Shown one piece after another: positions 1 through 10,789 of a stretch of DNA of 64,000 nt. Origin of the DNA: Larix kaempferi (taxonomy: Eukaryota; Streptophyta; Pinopsida; Pinales; Pinaceae); contig BSBM01001719.1 of assembly GCA_027924585.1 (NCBI GenBank), forward strand, positions 10,536,001 through 10,600,000, written 5' to 3'. Position 1 is the stretch's first letter, and each line of letters begins with the position of its first letter. Under the pieces are notes generated by a model. It had not been told where the DNA came from and searched no databases. It saw only the letters and a list, made by a program, of their open reading frames with translations. Made by a program: the position numbers and the translations under genes.

Positions 1-1757
1 AACCATCTGTGCCTTTATCCGTTGTAGAAGTAGTCTACATGGAAGCACAACATGCTGCAACGGAACATATCACGACTCTGCCAGTCTCTGCCGAGTCAGA
101 TATGGACTATGCTCCTGCATGGTCGGTGAATTCTACCCACTCTTTCGATTGTTTAGACACAGTGGTGCCTTCTGATGAATCCATTTTGGAAGCCATGATG
201 CGCTTGGACCAGCCATGGGAACATATGCATCATAGGTCTTATCTACTTCCGAACCTAGCCAGGATAGAGAGAGGAGAGTTCTCTATGAGACCCGGTGGAT
301 TTGTTGATTTGTCCTTTTTTCCTTCTACTTCAAGAGCTGTTTATGCGGAAGGGAATATGGCTAATATATTGAGAACCATCCCGACTAACATTTCCACCAA
401 ACCCGGGGTCATGGAAAACATTATTATTGGAGCAGACTTTTCTCCAGAAGAGATCGCTCTGTATACCAAACTTTTTAAGGAATTCCGCGATATTTTTTCC
501 TGGTCTTATGAGGAGATGCCAGGCATCGATCCAGCCATCGTTGAGCATGTCATCACGACATACTCTAATGCAAAACCTGTGAGACAGAAGCTCCATCCTA
601 TGAATCCTCGAAAAGCAGCCGCCATTAAGGCGGAGGTTGAAAAATTGCTTAAAGCCGGATTTATCTACCCGATTGACATGACGGAATGGGTTTCAAATCC
701 TGTTCTGGTGGATAAAAAGAAAGGTACCATCTGAGTCTGTACCGAATTCCGGGACTTGAATAAAGCTTGTCCAAAAGATAACTATCCCTCACCTTTTATT
801 GACCAGATCATAGATGCCTGTGCAGGACACGAGATGTTTTCTTTCATGGATGGATTTTCGGGATATAATCAAACCCGAAGATCAACACAAAATAGCTTTT
901 ATTTTCCCGTGGGGAACCTCTGCATATCGGAAGATGCCCGGTTTGGCTTAAAGAATGTTGGAGCTACTTTCCAACGAGCAATGAATTTCGCTTTTCACGA
1001 CATCAAGCACATAGTTGAACCCTACTTGGATGATGTCCCAGCACGATCTCGAAAGAGACAGGATCATCCAGCTCATTTGAGACTTGTGTTTGAACGATGC
1101 AAACAATATAATATTCGATTGAATCCTAATAAGTGTGTGTTCTGCGTCGAATCGGGACGTCTATTGGGATTTATAGTATCCAGTCGTGGCATAATGGTCG
1201 ACCCGTTGAAAGTTGAGGTGATTGTGAATCTGCCTCCTCCTCGCACCTTGTGACAACTTCAAAGTCTGCAAGGCATGTCTAATTTCTTACGACGCTTTAT
1301 CATAAACTATGCTAAAATCACAAAAGGTTTCATGAGACTGCTTAAACAAGATACCTACTTTTTGTGGGATGAGGCTGCTCAAGCATCGTTTGAGGCCTTG
1401 AAAAAGGCACTACTTTCAGCCCCCTTGTTAAGCCCGCCTGATTACACAAAATATTTCCTGTTATATCTGGAAGCGTCTGTATACACAATTGGCATAGTCC
1501 TAGTTTAGGAAGACGACACGCTCCAAGAGCATGTTGTTTACTATCTCTCGCGCGCGTTGACAACTCCTGAGATTAAGTATTCACACGTTGAGAAGTTAGC
1601 ACTTGCTGTGGTCTATGTTGTGCAGAGGCTTCGTCACTACATCCTTTTATGAACAACTACTATAATAGCAGAAGTCAATCCTTTTCAATATGTTCTCACT
1701 CGACGCATCATCGGTGGGAAGTACAATAAGTGGATTGTAATCTTACAAGAGTTCAAT
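1..1757 (+). pseudogene. Tat-type Ty3/gypsy pol: RT and RNase H (decayed)
   Basis: Reverse transcriptase followed by RNase H of an LTR retrotransposon, which copies element RNA into DNA in cytoplasmic particles. The reading frame is continuous from base 9 and is broken only by stops near 732, 1251, 1506 and 1650. Visible motifs are the pre-RT stretch PGIDPAIVEH and VRQKLHPMNPRKAAA (about 525-615), NKACPKDNYPSPFIDQIID (757-815), SFMDGFSGYNQ (842-873), GLKNVGATFQRAMNFAF (948-1000), the catalytic YLDD (about 1021-1035), FLRRFI (about 1284) and the RNase H block HVEKLALAVVYVVQRLRHYIL. The SFMDGFSGYNQ and NVGATFQRAM wording is typical of the Tat/Ogre side of Ty3/gypsy. It matches the second element at 18.9-20.6 kb closely. 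The 5' part (gag, protease, LTR) lies outside the window. Four stops make it non-functional. Confidence 0.9.
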
Positions 1758-3143
1758 TTGTTTTTTCAATTGGCCAAGTCGAAGAAATCACTAGTGTTCG
1801 CTGAGTTAATCTCAGAGTTTCCGAGTGACTTAGTGCATGTTGAGGAAGAGTCATCATTCCCGGATGAACATATCTTCCTTATATTCTCCTCTGACCCATG
1901 GTACAGGGATATTTTAGTATATCTCCAGACTTTGAGGTGTCCTACAACTTTTTCTAGAGATGAACGATGCAAACTAAAAAGTCATGCGAAAAACTATCTC
2001 ATCATTTCTGATACTTTGTACAGACGTGGGATAGACTCCATCTTACGACGTTGTTTAACTTTAGAAGAAGCAGAGTCAGTATTGAATGATGCTCACAGTG
2101 GAGCCTGTGGGGGTCATCTTTCTAGGTTGGCAATAGCTCAGAAAATACTGCGTGCTGGATATTTTTGGCCTACAATATTTAAAGATTGTGTGGAAGCTGC
2201 GAAACACTGTCGTCCATGTCAGTTTTTCACCAAGAAAATGAGAGCACATCCAGCTCCTCTTCATCCTGTGATCACAGCAGGTCCCTTCACAAAATGGGGG
2301 GTTGATTATATGACTTGCAATCCAGTTTCGGCTGGAGGACATCATTATATCATCGTTGTCGTCGACTACTTCACCAAGTGGGCCGAGGCAATGCCTACTG
2401 TTAAGGCATATGGAGAAACTGCTGCTTATTTCGTATTTAATCAGATTATTGCAAGGTTCGGCATACCCAAAGAGATAGTGATTGATAATGGTAGTAATTT
2501 TCATAATAGCATGATGACCGAATTATATACTATGTTAGGTTTTCGGCAAGAACATTCATCTTCATATTATCCACAAGAGAATGGACAAGTCGAAGCAGTT
2601 AACAAGACTTTAAAGACAATTCTGCAAAGAATCGTTAATTCCAGTCGAAATCACTGGCACATCATGCTATATCCTACGCTTTGGGCTTACCGAGCGAATG
2701 TAAAGACTGCTACCGGGTTCTCTCCCTTCCAACTGGTACATGGGATAGAAGCAGTCGTTCTGATTGAATGCAAGATTCCTTCGTTTAAGTTGGCTATTCA
2801 ACTACTACCAGATACTTCAGCACTACAAGAACGTTTGTTGCATTTAGAGAATCTAGATGAACAACACTGCAACACGCTCACAGCAAACAAAGTTCATAAG
2901 AAACGATTCAAAGGATAGTACGACAAGTTTGTCAGACCTAGGGTGTTTCTCGAAGGAGACCTTGTTCTACTTTGGGATCAGGACAAGGAACCTTTAGGTC
3001 CTAGCAAGTTTAAATCCATGTGGCTCGGTCCTTATATAATTACTAAGGTACTGAAGAAAGGTGCTTATGAGCTAATAGACTACGAAGGTAATAAGCTGCC
3101 TGAGCCTAGAAATGGGCTCTACCTGAAGAAGTACTACGCTTAG
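1758..3143 (+). pseudogene. Tat-type Ty3/gypsy integrase (decayed)
   Basis: Integrase of the same element, in frame with the RT upstream. It inserts the cDNA into host chromosomes. The N-terminal zinc-binding HHCC region is present (AHSGACGGHL near 2090, ending in CRPC near 2209). The core DDE triad is visible as WGVDYMTC (about 2298), VIDNGSNFHN (about 2480) and YYPQENGQVEAVNK (about 2565). The C-terminal GPYII motif (about 3030) lies in a GPY/F module, and there is no chromodomain. One in-frame TAG at 2916-2918 falls where CAG (FKGQYD) is expected. The TAG at 3141-3143 is the probable natural end. Apart from that nonsense change the protein is nearly complete, so decay is modest. Confidence 0.88.
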
Positions 3144-3245
3144 GCAATTGTGCTTTTTCTTGTAACATAGCTGTATATTTTGTAGAGCTAGTTTTTGCTT
3201 GTGGTTGTTAGTAAGCCTTATGTGTGTTTTCACTTCGTGTTTCAG

Positions 3246-3670
3246 ATGTCGACTGAACATTTCTTAGGATTTGTTGATGGTGCCAGTCGCCACACTCGAC
3301 AGTTGGCCTCAGCAGCTTGGGTCATTTACTCACCGTCTGGCCAACAGCTCTCTTCGGGGGGGGTTGTTTGGGTCCCACTACGAACAACGTAGTTGAATAC
3401 AGTGCGGTTATAGAACTCCTCCGAGATGCTCTTGTCCAAGGCATTTCACATTTGGAGGTAAGACTTGATTTGCAACTAGTGGTATTTCAGTTAATGGGTG
3501 TTTATCAAATTAGAGATCCTGTTTTGTTACGATAGTTTTTGCTAGTTAGATTATTGGAAAGACATTTTGATTCCATCATATATCAACACATTCCAAGAAA
3601 TCTGAATGCATTAGTTGATTCATTTGCAAATTATGTTTTAGATTGGCATTTGTATCATACATTTTCATAA
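3246..3670 (+). pseudogene. Second RNase H downstream of integrase, frameshifted
   Basis: A second, separate type I RNase H (RVT_3-like) sits 100 bp after the integrase stop. Its ATG at 3246 directly follows a pyrimidine-rich tract ending in TTTCAG, a good 3' splice site. Likely catalytic acidic residues can be seen in FVDGASR (about 3270), NNVVEYSAVIELL (about 3390), LEVRLDLQLVVFQL (about 3455) and NALVDSFAN (about 3607). The family reads GPTTNNVVEY after a glycine turn; here an expanded G run at 3356-3363 shifts the frame. An in-frame TAG at 3533 replaces an expected CAG. Extra archaeal-like RNase H domains are known in Tat elements. Assignment to that subgroup is inferred from motif shape. 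Not functional as it stands. Confidence 0.72.
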
Positions 3671-3824
3671 ATAGCATTTCACGCATAAAAGTTAAACACA
3701 CACACATGTAAATAACCGATACTGTATATATATCCGATACTATATCAAAAAGTATAATATGAGTTTTGGATCATAAGTCTATCACAAGTCATGTCATAAG
3801 ATACAAAAACCGGGCTCGATGGCC

Positions 3825-5113
3825 TTAAAAATATACATAAAATATCCTTCTCCTATGGAGAAGGAGGGGCTCATCAACATCTACTACATCTCGGTAACAT
3901 ATGACCAACCTAGCTATTTTCCGCAGCAACCTAATCCATGTTGGTGGTACACCGACTACATCCTCTTGCATAGCAAGAGGCATCCGCTCAATACGATATG
4001 GAGGAATATCATGAGTCAACCGACTCATCTTCCTCTCTATGGCCCCTAACATAGCATCTGTTGCACCCACATCAGCTAGCCTTACGAAAATAGTAGGATG
4101 TCCCTCAGGACAGATCAGTCCAATATCTGCATATGACACTTTGTTAGCATTTCCAACTCATCATAAAAATCATATACTTGAAAATTTTGAAAAAAAATGA
4201 AATAAATTTTCAAAAAAAAAAAAAACATACCTATATCTCCCCAGGCACCACCTGGAGGAAGTACCAGATCTGGATCATGACAGAAGTCTAAACCAACATA
4301 CGGAAACTGCTCGAATGTCGGCACTTGTCTCTCCCACCATCCCCATAAATCATCAATATGATAGCAAAAGTGGCTCTCACCACCACCTTGGCGGAGGAAA
4401 ATGTCACCCCAACGGCCCAATCTCGGCTCAAGAGGACTGACAGGGGGCAGAGGGATGCCCAAACTAAGAGCAAGTACCCTCTCGAGAAAGAAGGTACAAA
4501 GGATGCTGCCATAACCAAAGTTCTTCATCCTCCTGGTCTTACACCCCGAGAGTTGAAGCTTCATGTTTGCTAAGAGACTTGTGCACCAATCATAGACATG
4601 ACCTTGCAAGCATTGAACACCAATGTATTTGTAGTGCTTTGAGGCTAAGTGCTGTGCGGCACTCCCTCCCATTCGGTTCAACATACTAATAATGACCTTC
4701 AGAGGGAAGCTTGCAAGAGTAGAAATGAGAATTTGACTTCCACGTTTCTCAGTACCTTCCACACATTTAGCATCTACATAATCTTGTACATATATGGCAC
4801 TCACATTTCGTGAAGTTCCTTTCAGGTTTACAGGATCTCCCCTCCTAGAGAGCCCTGTGATGAAATATATGTCCTCAGCTGTGATTTCCAAGGTCTCTCC
4901 TCGGATACTAAACACATTTGCATCGGCATCCCACAACTGAATGAGTTCTTGCAATAAGCGGTTGAGTGCCCTCATGTTTACGGTTCGGTAGTATTTCAAC
5001 AAACCACATCTTCTAAGTGCATGGAGAGTGGTAGGATCACGCATTGCCACCCTATCCACTTCTTCATGCTCTCTCCCTCCAAATGAGTGACATCCTGCCA
5101 AAACAAGGGCCAT
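3825..5113 (-). CDS. Plant mobile domain (PMD)-like protein, two exons, antisense to the retroelement
   Basis: Two minus-strand exons, 5113-4231 and 4126-3825, join in frame across a 104-bp GT-AG intron and give about 394 residues without any internal stop. Recognisable plant-mobile-domain wording includes DPTTLHALRRCGLLKYY, LNRLLQELIQLWD, FSIRGETLEITAEDIYFITGL (read across two stretches) and LPPVSPLEPRLGRWGDIF, followed by a basic C-terminus. PMDs occur in host MAIN/MAIL-type proteins and, as captured copies, in plant retrotransposons and MULEs; molecular function is poorly known. The gene lies between the second RNase H and the presumed 3' LTR of the Tat element, on the opposite strand. Antisense placement would keep the intron from being spliced out of the element's genomic RNA. 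It is strikingly intact next to a pol with many stops. An alternative is an unrelated host gene fragment. Family call is from motif resemblance only. Confidence 0.62.
4127..4230 (-). other. Intron of the PMD-like gene
   Basis: On the minus strand the donor reads GATATAG|GTATGTTTTT and the acceptor reads TCATATGCAG|ATATTGG. The interior is T-rich. Splicing restores one frame, changing GGAWGDI directly to DIGLICPEGHP. Without splicing the frame runs into a phenylalanine-rich stretch that then ends. Confidence 0.75.
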
Positions 5114-6027
5114 TTTTTAGTTTTTTGAGCATTTTTAGCCATATTCAAGCAAAAACGCTACTCTATCACCATACAACAGTGTTCTACTTCATGAAAAACG
5201 CTACTATACCTACTGGACAGCAACGTTCTCGAAATCCACGAGTTCAGCATGGCTTGGTAAGTGATTTTTAGCATGAAAATTGAGAAATAAACCATCAAAA
5301 TGCAAGGTAGGATGAAAAGAACTTACTTGGAAGAGGTTTGAGGTTGAATGGTGGCCCGATTCGATCACTATGAACGGATGAAAATCAAGGGTTTGCTCCA
5401 AAACTTGCTCTTCAATATCCAAATGTGATATTTTGAGTTTTCAAAATGAAATTACATATATGAATTTGAATTTGATTTTTACCCACTTTTTTGAAAAGTC
5501 TATAGTTTCAAATTCTACAAAAATGGTTCTATTTAATCATTAATACCCCTAAATGTTGATGAATTGAATCTAACTTATATTTCTCAAATTTTCACTAAAT
5601 GTTCGTAGCATTAACTTATTATGACTTAATTTATTTAATGGCGGACTTCATTAAATACTTTATGGTTGAAATTCATGTCATTAAAAATCTTTTGTCGTTA
5701 ATACTAACTTATTTGTTGAGATCCTAGTCCTTGGCAGGTCATGAGTCATGATTCTAGAAGTTGTCTTTTAAGTCATTTTAAGCCCTTGTTTGGACTATTT
5801 AAACCTAAGCAATATTGCCGAGCAAACTTGTACTCTTCAAGCTCGTTAAAGGAACTGAAGGAACATTCACTTAGGTATAGAATTATCCCTTTTCCGGGCC
5901 TTGGTGGATAACTTACGGAAAAGGTATACTCTTGTATGTGCTAGAAGAGTTCTTCTTTCATTGTTTTATACTTTTTCGGGGGAGGAGACTAATTTTACGA
6001 AAAAGAACCTTTTGGAGCCATTCTTTA
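5114..6027. other. No gene seen; possible 3' LTR region of the first Tat element
   Basis: AT-rich sequence with no coding similarity. By position it could include the polypurine tract and 3' LTR of the element at 1-3.7 kb. I could not fix LTR ends because the 5' LTR is outside the window. A TATA-like ATTTAAA lies near 5799. Confidence 0.4.
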
Positions 6028-6312
6028 GGGTTTTCAAGCTCTCTAAATATGAAAACACCAAGCAAGCACTCACCTACTCGGGCTCGATGTGAAATCCACA
6101 AGAGGGTGAATAGAGGATTGTTTAAGTTTTTCAGACTCTATAAACAGGAAAACACTGGCGAGCATTAACCTACTTGGGCTCGGTATTAAAATCCACGAGT
6201 AGGTGAATGGAGTTATTGTTTAAGTTTTTCAAACTCATTAAAATTGAAAACACCGACGAGCAAGAACAGATCTCGACTCGATATTAAATCCAGAGATAAG
6301 TATTATAGAGTA
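6028..6312 (+). repeat. Three tandem ~95-bp units
   Basis: Three diverged direct copies start near 6028, 6121 and 6219. Each carries the shared blocks TTTAAGTTTTTCA, GAAAACACC, CTCGGGCTCG and AAATCCACGAG-like text. No coding potential is evident. Confidence 0.75.
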
Positions 6313-6424
6313 TTCTTCCAGGATCTCCCAGGACCTTTTACATGCTACTGCACAACCTATCCACGGCCACGGAGTATCACAAAGCACAACCTAGATGCAC
6401 ACACACAACACTTACACTCACCGG

Positions 6425-6856
6425 CATGGGAGGACCAACCTACCACCATCCGTGAAAGGCTCATAGCACTTACATCAACGACCATGGGAGGAAAACCCTA
6501 CCACCATGTCGAAATGGCACAACACTTATATTTCATCCATGGGAGAACACATCTACAACCATGCTCAAATGGCCCCAGCACTTATATCGCAGCCATGGGA
6601 GAACACATCTTCAACCATGCTCGAATGGCCCCAACACTTATATCGCAACCATGGGAGAACACATCTACAACCATGCTCGAATGGCCCCAACACTTATATC
6701 GCAGCCATGGGAGAACACATCTACAACCATGCTCGAATGGCCCTGGAAATTACATCACGGCCATGGGAGAACACATCTGCCACCATGTTGGAAAAGCCCA
6801 GCAATTACATCGCGACCATGGGAGAACACATCTACAACCATGTCCGAAAATCTCAT
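6425..6856 (+). repeat. 56-bp minisatellite, about eight units
   Basis: CATGGGAGAACACATCTACA recurs at 6538, 6594, 6650, 6706, 6762 and 6817, with two diverged units at 6425 and 6483. Because 56 is not a multiple of three, the array stays open in all three frames and yields long but artefactual ORFs. A further degenerate unit at about 7471-7513 lies beyond the hairpin array, so the array at 6907-7449 appears to interrupt this minisatellite. Confidence 0.9.
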
Positions 6857-6906
6857 GTGCATCTGTGTCTTTGGAACTCATCACACATAATCGAACTTAT
6901 TATGTA

Positions 6907-7449
6907 ATGTATCCACCTGATACATATGATCATCCTGATCATCATCATAGCATCATCCTGATGCATATCATCTAGAGTATTGTCCTGATACTCATCACTG
7001 CATCGTCCTGATGCATATCTGGAGCAACATCCTGAAGCTCGTCATCCATGATCATCTTGATCATACAATGCATCCACCTGATGCATACATAGTATCTACC
7101 TGATACATATCATCATACATGATCTACCTGATCATACAATGTATCCACCTGATACATATACAAATACATGATCCACCTGATCATACCTGATACATATCAA
7201 CATACATGATCTAACTGATCATACAATGTATCCACCTGATACATCTACAGATACATACCCATGATCCAACTGATCATATCCATCATCCAACATGATGCGT
7301 ACATACATATATATAAATGATCCAACTGATCATATCCAGCATCCAACATGATGCGTACATACATATACATATAAATGATCCAACTAATCATCTCCAGCAT
7401 CCACCTGATGCATATACAGAGTAGTAACTGGAGCATCGTCCTGATGCTC
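6907..7449. repeat. Array of about 20 mini-hairpins with covarying stems
   Basis: Successive short inverted repeats share a near-constant 5-nt loop (CACCT, TACCT, CAACT, ATCCT or GTCCT). The 5-8-bp stems change as pairs: ATGTATC/GATACAT, ATGATC/GATCAT, ATGCATC/GATGCAT, GAGTAT/ATACTC and GAGCATC/GATGCTC. Examples lie at 6907-6925, 7078-7096, 7141-7159 and 7431-7449. Neighbouring hairpins are 15-25 bp apart, often alternating the ATGATC and ATGTATC types. Function unknown. Confidence 0.85.
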
Positions 7450-7529
7450 ATCATCCAGTACTTACATCCACAGCCATGGGAAGGATCCTCCTCTCACCAT
7501 GCTTGGAATGGCTCCTGCAAATGTGTCCA

Positions 7530-8186
7530 TCACTTCTTCCTCGAAGTGTCATCAATCTGAAGAACACCAAGCCTCTCTCTGAAGTACTCGAACTTCACTG
7601 TCAGCACATCTGCAACCTGCTCATCTGTCGCAACATACAGGAGCTTCACTGCTCCTCTCTGCACCATATCCCTGATATAGTGATATTTGATCTCAATGTG
7701 TTTCGACCTATCGTGGAACACAGGATTCTCAGACAGCTTCACACAAATATGGTTGTCACAAAAGATACCAGTAGCCTCCAGCGGGAGATCAAATAACTCA
7801 GACAGTAGCTTCCGAAGCCATACTGCCTCACAACTAGCTGAACAAGCTGCAACATACTCTGCTTCAGCTGTACTCAATGCTACGCAGGACTACTTCCTGC
7901 TAAACCAACAGATCACACCTGATCCCATACTGAAGCAGCACCCAGAAGTGCTCTTCCTATCTGCAGCACTACCTGCCCAATCTGAATCAACATAACTCTG
8001 TAGGTTAAACTTTTGATTCACATCATACTTGAGCCCATAATCAACTGTACCCTTCAGGTACCTCAGAATATGATTTACAGCAACCAGGTGAACACTCCTC
8101 GGATCCATCAGGAACTGGCTCAATGTGTTCACCGCAAAGCAAATATCTGGTCTCGTGTTCGTCAGGTACATCAAGGACCCAATCAT
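7530..8186 (-). pseudogene. Ty1/copia RT tail and RNase H (decayed)
   Basis: Minus-strand 3' end of a Ty1/copia polyprotein. The RT tail MIGSLMYLTNTRPDICFAVN leads into HILRYLKGT and the RNase H motif YVDSDWAGSAADRKSTSG. A TAG near 7887 sits where CAG (RKQSCVALSTAEAEY) is expected, followed by STAEAEYVAACSASCEAVWL. The terminal part reads FCDNHICVKLSENPVFHDRS, KHIEIKYHYIRDMVQRGAVK and TDEQVADVLT. After ADVLT the usual 'TKPLSR' is shortened, so a small deletion is likely. The active-site acidic residues are present. It degrades the RNA strand of the RNA-DNA hybrid during reverse transcription. It is a relic, contiguous with the RT fragment upstream. Confidence 0.9.
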
Positions 8187-8993
8187 CTAACGATACATAG
8201 TGACATCAACCGGCTCAAATGAAGCATCACACAGAAGCTTCAGGTTCAATGCCATAGGTGTGGCCATGACCTTGCAGTCCATCATCTCGAACCTCTTCAG
8301 GATCTCTATTGCATACTTCCCTTGTCCAACTAAGATTCCATCTGCACTCTGCCACACCTCCATGCCTAGAAAGTAGTGCATCATCTCCAAGTTCTTCATC
8401 TCGAATTCGGCAGCAAGCTTCCGCTGCATGTTGGAAATTAATCTATCCTCACCTGTAACAAATAGGTCATCCACATACAAAAGTAGTATCACTGGATTGC
8501 CTTCCTCAACCTTGTAGTAAAGGTTGGAATCCGCTTTACTCCTGGTAAAGCCCAAACTGGATAGAAAGCCATTTATCCTGCCATACTAGGTCTTGGTTTC
8601 CTGTTTCAAACCATACAGGGATTTCTTCAGTTTTCACACATGTGACTCTCGGTCATGTGTCTCAAACCTGAGTGGTTGCTCCACATACACTTCCTCTTCG
8701 ACTACAGCATTCAAGAAAGTTGTCTTGACATCCATCTGGTGTATCTTCCATTTCATCACTGCAGCCAGAGCAAGTACTGATCTGATGGAAGTGGATCTGG
8801 CTACAGGAGCAAAAGTCTCTATGCTGCCACCTGCAGCATGCTTGATCTTATAGATCCATTTGGAAGTCATAACAGACTTCCCTTCAGGTCTTGGGACCAC
8901 ATCCCAAATATCATTCTTCATGATCGAATGGTACTCCTTGATCATGGCATTCTTCCTGAATCCTGGCAACTTCAACATCTTCAATATCTTCAA
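8187..8993 (-). pseudogene. Ty1/copia reverse transcriptase (decayed)
   Basis: Minus-strand copia RT. The start reads IKEYHSIMKNDIWDVVPRPE and TSKWIYKIKHAAGGSIE. About 25 residues that normally follow are missing, because the text jumps to TFAPVARSTSIRSVLALAA. Then come KIHQMDVKTTFLNAVVEEEV, the region near 8556-8633 with a TAG replacing the W of QWYGRI (about 8587), GFTRSKADSNLYY, the catalytic YVDD (about 8486) and HYFLGMEVWQ. The next stop, TAG at about 8188, is at YRQMIGSL. The deletion and stops make it non-functional. Orientation is opposite to both Tat elements. Confidence 0.9.
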
Positions 8994-9484
8994 TAGATAA
9001 CTTTGTTGCCGAACAAATGTTGTAGTCCTTCTTTTGTAGGTGATGGTATATGATCTTTCCTACAAAACAAGTTAAATTGCATGATTAGAAACATCTCATA
9101 GTTTTCAGAACAAATTCTTACACATAAAGAAATATGTCATACGGTCATGCAATTATTTTAGCCAATGCTTCAATACAACATTTATCCATATCCCGTAACT
9201 TTCTAGATGCCTTCCAATATCTACCAGAACATTGTTAAGAGTGTGCACAACTCCCAATATGTCAGCAAAGAGGTTTCATTCTAGATAAATAGCAATGGAA
9301 TGTTGTACAGTGCCATAGGCCACTTACCCATTATATGCAAATTAGTAGTATACTATTCATTAATGCAATTATTCTAATATGCATAATACACACCCTAAGT
9401 CTAGGAACATAAGCATATACATCATTGAACAATATTATTTAAACAAACAAATATGCAAGAAATGACAATCAAAATACTTATCTT
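8994..9484 (-). other. AT-rich gap inside the copia relic
   Basis: No copia homology is visible. On the minus strand the RT fragment is preceded by TTGTTTTGTAG|G near 9060, which looks like a 3' splice site, and the integrase fragment ends near 9485 in a donor-like AAAGATAAGT. It may be an intron-like insert or simply diverged sequence. Confidence 0.35.
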
Positions 9485-9664
9485 TGTTTGGTTGTAGGGT
9501 TGACTCCCTCTCAGTCTTTGCTTCCATTTTGTAACTCCATTCTGATGTGGATTGTGAGAAGTGGTCAACTCCCTCTGAATATCTGCATCCTTGCAGAAAC
9601 TACTGAAGTGTGCTCCCTCTTGATTTTTGCTTCCTGGATTACCTATCCTTGAACTTATATCCAT
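9485..9664 (-). pseudogene. Ty1/copia integrase fragment
   Basis: A short minus-strand remnant of the copia integrase core. SSFCKDADIQRELTTSHNPH followed by QNGVTKWKQR matches the family pattern FCK..GI.RELTTPYNPQQNGVAERKNR around the third catalytic acidic residue. The expected glutamate of the VAERKN block is lost (VTKWKQ). The rest of the integrase is not recognisable. It is a relic of the same element as the RT at 8.2-9.0 kb, about 490 bp away. Confidence 0.7.
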
Positions 9665-10467
9665 CCTTAATCACTATGCATGCTTATTAGTATCATCATT
9701 TTGTTATCCTCGAGGTCTCATACATAATCACACATTCATTAGTATATTCTCAATACTATCAAAACACAATAATCCTAAGCATGTATAGTCATGATCATTT
9801 CAAACATAAATAATAAGCATTAGTATTCAAGGACTCTTATGGTTTAGTCATATCATAAATTAAGGTTAGAAACATAATATGTATACACCCATGATTATTC
9901 AAACCTATGAATAATCATTATCAATCATGCCATGTATACTTATATAAGAGATCCTATCACAAGGTAGGATTCTAACTTGATATACGAAAAACATACCTGG
10001 ATTAGTATGTTAGCTAGTTATGTCTAACATACCCACATGATGTCTTCTTGTTCTCTTCAATGACTTGTGCTAGTAACCTACATATATCATAAGTTAACCA
10101 TTATAGAGCCAAGTTATACATACCTTGTAAATAGATCTTCTATGTGATCCATGGCAATGGATGAACCTTTGTCTTCATGTCACCATGGTCATATGTTCTT
10201 GAACTAGAACATGATTTGTCTTTCTTGATGTACCTTTCATGTTAGTGGACAACATCAACCTCATACAACATCACAATGCATTAGTACAATCATAAGTGTC
10301 AAAAACCCTAATTAATGAATATCTTCTATCATGCATTCATAATTTTATTAAGGTGATACAACAAGTCTAAAATTAACCAAGATTGTACTAACCGTAATAA
10401 TATGAAGACAAACATATCATAAACTTAATTATGAATAGAATTCGAAACATACATGAATGAGTCATAC
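9665..10467 (-). other. AT-rich stretch with splice-like signals, no clear gene
   Basis: No domain is recognisable. On the minus strand several donor-like sites occur: CTCGACAG|GTATGA at 10467, TTTACAAG|GTATGT near 10131 and AATCCAG|GTATGT near 10000. This could reflect a spliced transcript or chance in AT-rich DNA. Confidence 0.3.
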
Positions 10468-10632
10468 CTGTCGAGATTGCTTGTAATATTCTTCTGTAAG
10501 GCCTCAGCCTCATCTCCCTCTGAAACAGGAACTTCTTCACTTATGCAGGTGACCAATCCATTCTCTTCTAGGATTAACCCAATCCACTTGATTTGCAAGA
10601 ACTGGATCTGGAGCTGGATTAGGGTTTGTCAT
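10468..10632 (-). pseudogene. Ty1/copia gag fragment
   Basis: A minus-strand piece reads LILEENGLVTCISEEVPVSE followed by GDEAEALQKN. It resembles the copia gag N-terminal region (W..RM...LEENGL...I.EE....EALQK). An ATG at 10632 is in a different frame, so a frameshift lies between it and the gag-like text. The fragment ends at CTCGACAG|GTATGA, a splice-donor-like site. Its distance of about 1.1 kb from the primer binding site at 11,728 and its orientation fit a gag start of the same copia element. The identification rests on about 30 residues and is tentative. Confidence 0.45.
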
Positions 10633-10789
10633 AGAAACCCTAAAAATTCAAACTTTGAATTTCAAACTTCTGAAAGGATAGAAAGATGCGCCTTGATGAG
10701 CTGATCAAGCCGGTATATTCATAATTTGAAAACTGCAAAGTTTCACCCCTTAATTTTGCCTTTGAAACATCTGGATTCACTAGACATGA

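Noticed and set aside
6244-6975. Long overlapping plus-strand ORFs in three frames (up to 243 codons)
   Set aside because: They read the 56-bp minisatellite in three phases and show no independent coding signal.
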